Positions 57,903 to 64,000 of a stretch of 64,000 nt of DNA are shown in pieces. Every line of letters starts with the position of its first letter. Positions within the stretch are counted from its first letter, which is position 1. The notes beneath the pieces were generated by a model, which ran no database searches, was not told where the DNA came from, and worked only from the letters and a program-made list of their open reading frames with translations. The position numbers and the translations under genes are program-made. The stretch is from the NCBI RefSeq assembly GCF_026262505.1, contig NC_067203.1, positions 19,573,411 through 19,637,410 of the forward strand, given 5' to 3'. The DNA is from Trichomonas vaginalis G3. Its lineage: Eukaryota > Parabasalia > Trichomonadida > Trichomonadidae.

Positions 57903-59543
57903 TTAAACATTTCTATTCATCAATATTTCATCATATGAACTTCTATACTGTGGTGGTGTACCTGTTGGATGATATTTCAAACCTTCGTCCGGTGTCCATG
58001 TCCAATATGTAGTCCTAGTAAACCAAACCTGAGGAGGATTTGTCACCTTTGAACAGTAAGTGTCATTTTCACCCTGAATGATTGGATAAGCTTTCACTTG
58101 TACTGTAACTTGTGAGTTGAAAGTTTCTAATCCATCAAAGAATATACCCGCTCCATCACGTTGAACTGGAATAGTGCATAAGAATGAAGTTTGGTCTTTC
58201 CATGTTCTAGCTAATGGCGTGCCATCATCTGCATTCAGTGGTCTAGTTAATGAGTCCTCGTATTCTTCTGTGCATTCATTCACTCCATCTAAATCAGAAG
58301 CTTGAAGCATACGTGTAAAGAATATGTCACCCACTGTTGTCATCGCTTGATCGGGGAAGTTTCTGGAATCTATAGTGACCTGAAGACCTCGAAGCATTGG
58401 ATTTTCTAAAACTGTTCTTTGCATTGCATTCTTCGGAAATGTTAACACAACATCTGTAACATTATGAAGAGCGTATGAGAAATCTGAGCTGATACCTTCA
58501 GGAGTGATGCAACCTCCATTTAGTGAACGAACGTCAATATGTTGAGCTGGAATCATGAATGGATCTTCCTTACTGAATAAACGTGGTATTGCTTTAACTG
58601 ATTCTTCAATTAAACCGTATCCTGGTGTAATGCATTTATCCTCTAAAACTTCCATCTTTGTGCATGAAATAATAACGTTATCAACTGTTGCGTCAGCAGA
58701 TGTAGCGGCTAAGCTTGTAATTAATTTGGCAGGAAGTCCGATTTGTTGGAATTTGCGATCATATTTATAAACATGATTCATAATCTTTTCATAATTTTCA
58801 TCAGTTATCTTTTCATAAACGTAATTTTGTAAATCAGCAACTCTTAACGGGTCAACCTGACAAAATACTAAAGTATCCCTGAAAACATAATATTTAAGAA
58901 TGATTTCACCAAATGATTTAGGATAACCATCGAACGCCTGAAATGCTAACAAATCATTTACCGGAATAATCATATCAAAAGTGATATCAACTTCTTCATT
59001 TGCGTTCTTGAAAACTTCTGAAGGGTCAATATATTTACCACATACTGAGTTATCATATTTTTGAACATTATTATATAACGAATGAACAAACTTTTTAACT
59101 TTCCTTTCTGATTTTGGTTTATATGTTGCAAATGCGAAAGATTCACGGGCGCAATCCATTTGAAGATAACCGGCATCACCTCTTTCAGTTTCTACTTCTA
59201 ATTGTTTAAAGCTTTGATTTGATGATTTGTAACCAACGAATAAACGCATGCATTTAAAAGCGGCATCACATGTGAAAGCTTTATTTGAAACTAGAGTTGC
59301 TTTAACTTTGCGTTTAATATATGTGTCACCTAATTGGTTCACATCATGAGCTGGATTTGTAATTCTTAAATGAGTTTGTTTATCATCAAAATATGGAGCA
59401 TCAGAGTCATAGCATGAACTTTCAAGTTCTCTATAATATCTTCTACCGTCATTCTTTGCGAATATTTCATTTATCTTTTCGAATGAATGAAACACATTTC
59501 CATTAATCGGTTTAGTGTTTGGCACCAAATAGTTAGTCGTCAT
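57903..59543 (-). CDS. Major capsid protein of Maverick A (full length)
   Basis: 546 residues, open throughout. N-terminal region MTTNYLVPNTKPINGN, then long beta-rich stretches: NEEVDITFDMIIPVNDLLAF, then GYPKSFGEIILKYYVF, VTDVVLTFPKNAMQR and YWTWTPDEGLKYH. Length and position (first of the morphogenesis genes, before the packaging ATPase) fit a double jelly-roll capsid of Polintons. Only short stretches resemble the B capsid, so the families are distant. Start after TTATTTATTAATAAATG. Confidence 0.65.
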   Translation of the reverse strand: MTTNYLVPNTKPINGNVFHSFEKINEIFAKNDGRRYYRELESSCYDSDAPYFDDKQTHLRITNPAHDVNQLGDTYIKRKVKATLVSNKAFTCDAAFKCMRLFVGYKSSNQSFKQLEVETERGDAGYLQMDCARESFAFATYKPKSERKVKKFVHSLYNNVQKYDNSVCGKYIDPSEVFKNANEEVDITFDMIIPVNDLLAFQAFDGYPKSFGEIILKYYVFRDTLVFCQVDPLRVADLQNYVYEKITDENYEKIMNHVYKYDRKFQQIGLPAKLITSLAATSADATVDNVIISCTKMEVLEDKCITPGYGLIEESVKAIPRLFSKEDPFMIPAQHIDVRSLNGGCITPEGISSDFSYALHNVTDVVLTFPKNAMQRTVLENPMLRGLQVTIDSRNFPDQAMTTVGDIFFTRMLQASDLDGVNECTEEYEDSLTRPLNADDGTPLARTWKDQTSFLCTIPVQRDGAGIFFDGLETFNSQVTVQVKAYPIIQGENDTYCSKVTNPPQVWFTRTTYWTWTPDEGLKYHPTGTPPQYRSSYDEILMNRNV

Positions 59544-59612
59544 TTATTAATAAATAAAAAATCAAAATTAAAAGATGAAAATGAATTTTTAATTTTAATG
59601 AAATAATCAACT

Positions 59613-59828
59613 ATGGCTGCAGGTATATTTAAGAAACTGTGGGATAAAGTAAAAAGAGGAGCGCATAAAGTTTGGGAAACATTGAAGAAGGGAGCAAATT
59701 GGATATTTAAGAATAAAGAAGCAATTAGTGACGTTGCTGAATCAATAACACCAAAAGCTGCCCCAATAAGAGAAATTTTAAATAAAGGAGAAAAAGTTTA
59801 TCAAAGACTTCAACCGATACTAAGATAA
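59613..59828 (+). CDS. Amphipathic helical protein 1 (71 aa)
   Basis: Starts MAAGIFKKLWDKVKRGAHKV, then WETLKKGANWIFKNKE: a strongly amphipathic, basic helix with aromatic residues, followed by a polar helix. It shares its start (MAAG-x-FKKLWD-x-x-K) with the convergent neighbour. Such helices occur in membrane-active virion proteins (adenovirus VI, parvoviral and nodaviral lytic peptides). Analogy only. Confidence 0.55.
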   Translation: MAAGIFKKLWDKVKRGAHKVWETLKKGANWIFKNKEAISDVAESITPKAAPIREILNKGEKVYQRLQPILR

Positions 59829-59846
59829 AAATAATTTATTTTTCCA

Positions 59847-60083
59847 CTATCTACCTCCTATTTTATTAAGTATTCCTTCAGCAATTCCACCAACTGTGTT
59901 ACCTGCTTGTGCTCCCATCGCCGGATTACCTGCTTTAGTACCTAATACTCCACCTATGATAGTTCCTGCCGTTTTCGCTACTGGTGCCAAAAAGTTTGCT
60001 ACAGGTTTAATAATCTTTTTATAAACCCAACCCGCAGCTTTCTTAATTCCATCCCATAATTTTTTAAAGAATCCTGCCGCCAT
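59847..60083 (-). CDS. Amphipathic helical protein 2 (78 aa)
   Basis: Starts MAAGFFKKLWDGIKKAAGWV, then a hydrophobic Gly/Ala-rich part (VAKTAGTIIGGVLGTKAGNP) able to insert into membranes. The paired opening with protein 1 on the opposite strand points to an inverted duplication or shared selection. Open throughout. Candidate membrane-penetration protein. Confidence 0.55.
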   Translation of the reverse strand: MAAGFFKKLWDGIKKAAGWVYKKIIKPVANFLAPVAKTAGTIIGGVLGTKAGNPAMGAQAGNTVGGIAEGILNKIGGR

Positions 60084-60149
60084 TTCTGATTTAATATTAA
60101 TTAAAAAATATATTTCATCACTTATATTCTAATTTTTATTTAATGATAA

Positions 60150-60475
60150 ATGAAACCGATTTTAAAAATAAATGAAACAGAGGAGGAAGAAATAAGTGAA
60201 AATGTTCAACAAAAATAAACGTTGTTAAACCAATTACTGAAATAAAAATTTTTTCATCTGTTGAAGAATTTAATGACTATTATGCTAATAATAAAAAATT
60301 ATTTGAAGAATTGACAACATGTAAATTGAATAAAATGTTTAAAGTTGATGGATTCAAAATTTCAAAAATAAAAGGGGTGATTAGTTTGAAATCTATTCCT
60401 CAATCAAGAGTCACCTCATTAATGAAAATAGATGATTTAACAAAAAGAATAGAAGAGATTGAAGAAAAAGACTGA
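60150..60475 (+). pseudogene. Small helical gene near the element's end (broken)
   Basis: Open regions begin MKPILKINETEEEEISENV and end SLMKIDDLTKRIEEIEEKD with a coiled coil; between them FSSVEEFNDYYANNKKLFEE. Start after TTTTTATTTAATGATAAATG. Broken (about one break). Function unknown. Confidence 0.4.
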
Positions 60476-60597
60476 AAACAAATAATTGATTTCATAAATT
60501 CACATAATCATTAGTTTCTTAAGTTCAATGTTGATTCTAAGACATGATTTTTAAAGTTTATTTTTCATTCATGAAAATAATTATTTCTAATTTCTTT

Positions 60598-60839
60598 TAC
60601 TCGTTTATGAGGTCTTTGATTATGACTCCATTGATTCATTCAGGGATTTAAAACAATGGTTTAATTAATCGTGGAATATCTGACATCATCTATATATAGG
60701 CTTCTTTTATAAAGATGAAATAAATTATTTTAAAATTAATATGTTAATTTTTATAATGCGTTTAGTATGGCTGAGTGTAAGACCTCACGAATGAAAAAAG
60801 AATATAAAAAAGTCACACAACCCTTCCACATATACTACT
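60598..60839. repeat. Terminal repeat of Maverick A', outer end
   Basis: Matches 15,231-15,610 in the same orientation, as expected for the right-hand end of two inversely placed copies of one element. Ends ...ATACTACT. Confidence 0.65.
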
Positions 60840-60884
60840 ATCAGTATTGAGAAGAAGTAACAGCTGACACTTGGTAGACAAACT

Positions 60885-63800
60885 TCTTTATGTCTGAAAA
60901 TTCTATCTTGCCTTTTATTTTTTCCTCGCTGTGAAACGTATTCGGTCTTTTTTTAAAAATTAATTTTTTGTTAGAGATAAGAGCTAAACTCGGTAAAACT
61001 TCTTTATGTCTAGAAAATTCTATTCTTGCCTTTTATTTTTTTCTCGCTGTGAAACGTATTCGGTCATTTTTTTAAAAATTAATTTTTTGTTAGAGATAGA
61101 GCTAAAACTCGGTAACAACTTCTTTATGTCTAGAAAATTCTATCTTGCCTTTTTTTTTTTCTCGCTGTGAAACGTATTCGGTCATTTTTTTAAAAAATTA
61201 ATTTTTTGTTAGAGATAAGAGCTAAAACTCGTAAACAACTTCTTTATGTCTAGAAAATTCTATCTTGCCTTTTATTTTTTTCTCGCTGTGAAACGTATTC
61301 GGTTCATTTTTTAAAAAATTAATTTTTTTGTTAGAGATAAGAGCTAAAACTCGGTAAACAACTTCTTTATGTCTAGAAATTCTATCTTGCCTTTTATTTT
61401 TTTTCGCTGTGAAACGTATTCGGTCATTTTTTAAAAAATTAATTTTTTGTTAGAGATAAGAGCTAAAACTCGGTAAACCCTTCTTTATGTCTAGAAATTC
61501 TATCTTGCTTTAATTTTTTTCTCGCTGTGAAACGTATTCGGTCATTTTTTAAAAAATTAATTTTTTGTTAGAGATAAGAGCTAAAACTCGGTAAACAACT
61601 TCTTTATGTCTAGAAAATTCTATCTTGCTCTTTTATTTTTTTTCTCGCTGTGAAACGTATTCGGTCATTTTTTAAAAATTAATTTTTTGTTAGAGATAAG
61701 AGCTAAAACTCGGTAAACAACTTCTTTATGTCTAGAAAATTCTATCTTGCCTTTTATTTTTTTCTCGCTGTGAAACGTATTCGGTCATTTTTTAAAAAAT
61801 TAATTTTTTGTTAGAGATAAGAGCTAAACCTCGGTAAACAACTTCTTTATGTCTAGAAATTTCTATCTTGCCTTTTATTTTTTTCTCGCTGTGAAACGTA
61901 TTCGGTCATTTTTTTAAAAATTAATTTTTTGTTAGAGATAAGAGCTAAAACTGGTAAACAACTTCTTTATGTCTAAAAAATTCTATCTTGCCTTTTTATT
62001 TTTTTCTCGCTGTGAAACGTATTCGGTCATTTTTTTAAAAATTAAATTTTTTGTTAAGATAAGAGCTAAAACTCGGTAAACAACTTCTTTATGTCTAGAA
62101 AATTCTATCTTGCCTTTTATTTTTTTCTCGCTGTGAAACGTATTCGTCATTTTTTTAAAATTAATTTTTGTTAGAGATAAGAGCTAAAACTCGGTAAACA
62201 ACTTCTTTATGTCTAGAAAATTCTATCTTGCCTTTTATTTTTTTCTCGCTGTGAAACGTTTTCGGTCATTTTTTTAAAAATTAATTTTTTGTTAGAGATA
62301 AGAGCTAAAACTCGGTAACCAACTTCTTTATGTCTAGAAAATTCTATCTTTGCCTTTTATTTTTTCTCGCTGTGAAACGTATTCGGTCATTTTTTTTAAA
62401 ATTAATTTTTTGTTAGAGATAAGAGCTAAAACTCGGTAAACAACTTCTTTATGTCTAGAATTTCTATCTTGCCTTTTATTTTTTTCTCGCTGTGAAACGT
62501 ATTCGGTCATTTTTTTAAAAATTTAATTTTTTTGTTAGAGATAAGAGCTAAACTCGTAAACAACTTCTTTATGTCTAGAAAATTCTATCTTGCCTTTTAT
62601 TTTTTTCTCGCTGTGAAACGTATTCGGTCATTTTTTAAAAAATTAATTTTTTGTTAGAGATAAGAAGCTAAAACTCGGTAAACAACTTCTTTATGTCTAT
62701 GAAAATTCTATCTTGCCTTTTATTTTTTTCTCGCTGTGAAACGTATTCGGTCATTTTTTAAAAAATTAATTTTTTGTTAGAGAATAAGAGCTAAAACTGC
62801 GGTAAACAACTTCTTTATGTCTAGAAAATTCTATCTTGCCTTTTATTTTTTTCTCGCTGTGAAACGTATTCGGTCATTTTTTTTAAAAATTAATTTTTTG
62901 TTAGAGATAAGAGCTAAAACTCGGTAAACAACTTCTTTATGTCTAGAAAATTTCTATCTTGCCTTTTATTTTTTTCTCGCTGTGAAACGTATTCGGTCAT
63001 TTTTTTAAAATTAATTTTTTTGTTAGAGATAAGAGCTAAATCGGTAACAATTCTTTATGTCTAGAAAATTCTATCTTGCCTTTATTTTTTTCTCGCTGTG
63101 AAACGTATTCGGTCATTTTTTTTTAAAAATTAATTTTTTTTGTTAGAGATAAGAGCTAAAACTCGGTAAACACTTCTTTATGTCTAGCAAATTCTATCTT
63201 GCCTTTTATTTTTTTCTCGTCTGTGAAACGTATTCGGTCATTTTTTAAAAAATTATTTTTTTGTTTAGAGATAAGAGCTAAAAAACTCGTAAACGAACTT
63301 TTTATGTCTAGAAAATTCTATCTTGCCTTTTATTTTTTTCTCGCTGTGAAACGTATTCGGTCATTTTTTTAAAAATTAATTTTTTTGTTTAGAGATAAAG
63401 AGCTAAAAACTCGGTAAACACCTTCTTTATGTCTAGAAAAATTCTATCTTGCCTTTTATTTTTTTCTCGCTGTGAAACGTATCGGTCATTTTTTTTAAAA
63501 TTAATTTTTTTGTTAGAGATAAGAGCTAAACTCGGTAAACCAACTTCTTTATGTCTAGAAAATTCTATCTTCCTTTTATTTTTTTCTCGCTGTGAAACGT
63601 ATTCGGTTCAATTTTTTTAAAATTAATTTTTTGTTAGAGATAAGAGCTAAAACTCGGTAAACACTTCTTTATGTCTAGAAAATTCTATCTTGCTTTTATT
63701 TTTTTCTCGCTGTGAAACGTTATTCGGGTCTTTTTTTTAAAAATTTAATTTTTTGTTAGAGATAAGAGCTAAAACTCGGTAAACAACTTCTTATTGTCTA

Positions 63801-64000
63801 GAAAATTCTATATCTTGCCTTTTTATTTTTTTCTCGCTGTGAAACGTATTTCGGTCATTTTTTTAAAAAATTAATTTTTTGTTAGAGATAAGAGTTAAAA
63901 ACCTCGGTAAACAACTTCTTTATGTCTAGAAAATTCTATTTGCCTTTTATTTTTTTTCTCGCTGTGAAACGATTTCGGTCATTTTTTTAAAAAATTAATT
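60885..64000. repeat. Satellite, 121-bp unit, at least 26 copies
   Basis: The segment CGCTGTGAAACGTATTCGG recurs 26 times at 117-126-bp spacing and runs off the window. Units also share ACTTCTTTATGTCTAGAAAA and GTTAGAGATAAGAGCTAAAA. Copies differ chiefly in homopolymer length (T, A runs) and rarely in substitutions, so the true units are probably even more alike. No open frame crosses more than half a unit in a meaningful way. Confidence 0.95.

Larger units (their letters stand above)
55214..60839 (-). mobile_element. Maverick A', inverted partial copy cut by Maverick B
   Basis: Gene order on the minus strand repeats that of 1-3,438: (outer end) small genes, capsid, ATPase, unknown gene, DEx-CCG gene, then part of the gene at 2959-3438. 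It stops exactly where the end of Maverick B begins, inside that gene. It is nearly identical to the left copy and thus young; several genes are broken (roughly eight to ten breaks). It supplies the outer end missing from the left copy. Confidence 0.85.

Noticed and set aside
63429-63620. 63-residue gene in the satellite
   Set aside because: Just the satellite unit read through; it repeats the same peptide and lacks any support.
60885-64000. CRISPR array
   Set aside because: The whole 121-bp unit repeats; there are no unique spacers between short repeats, and the genome is eukaryotic.

Overview
The window is AT-rich DNA of a parabasalid protist, most likely a trichomonad of the Trichomonas/Tritrichomonas kind. 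Three things point there: a gene with the trichomonad-type initiator-binding domain, several trichomonad-style ankyrin-repeat genes, and two kinds of very large Maverick/Polinton element. The code is standard and no spliceosomal introns are evident. There is one tRNA gene, tRNA-Gln(UUG). Species is an inference.

Layout. (1) 1 to about 15,610 is most of a Maverick/Polinton of family A. Its left end lies outside the window. It carries a capsid protein, packaging ATPase, several conserved small virion-type genes, a phage-like fibre, a primase-helicase cassette bounded by inverted repeats, an integrase and a protein-primed family B DNA polymerase, and ends in a terminal repeat. (2) 15,611 to 33,029 is host DNA. 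It holds an initiator-binding-domain gene, tRNA-Gln, a degraded ankyrin gene, a 1,498-residue ankyrin-type protein, a second damaged ankyrin gene, an importin-beta-like HEAT protein, a frame-broken coiled-coil gene and the 5' part of an IS481-like transposase gene. (3) 33,030 to 55,213 is a complete-length Maverick of a second family, B (about 22 kb). Its inverted terminal regions are about 0.7-1 kb long and each encodes one copy of a paralogous outward-facing gene. (4) 55,214 to about 60,839 is an inverted partial second copy of family A (A'), cut by the right end of B. (5) About 60,885 to 64,000 is a satellite of a 121-bp unit, at least 26 copies, running off the window.

How the genes fit together. 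Both Mavericks encode the replication/integration core (PolB, rve integrase) and a morphogenesis core (major capsid, FtsK/HerA-type ATPase, minor capsid candidates, fibre). Family A adds a primase-polymerase/SF3 helicase. Family B adds two KilA-N genes, one with a T5orf172 (GIY-YIG-like) part. The families are diverged almost everywhere except the fibre tip, whose flanks are about 96% identical in DNA around a variable centre; this looks like exchange of a receptor-binding module. Element genes are packed tightly: opposed genes share a TTAA at their stop codons, one divergent pair shares a 20-bp intergenic promoter, and many starts follow a T-rich stretch and end in a TAAATG-like context not seen at the host genes here.

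Both Maverick families are treated as fossils. A is young and mostly whole with a few breaks. B keeps its full layout but has many breaks. All functional calls come from reading motifs and from comparing elements within the window; no database search was possible.
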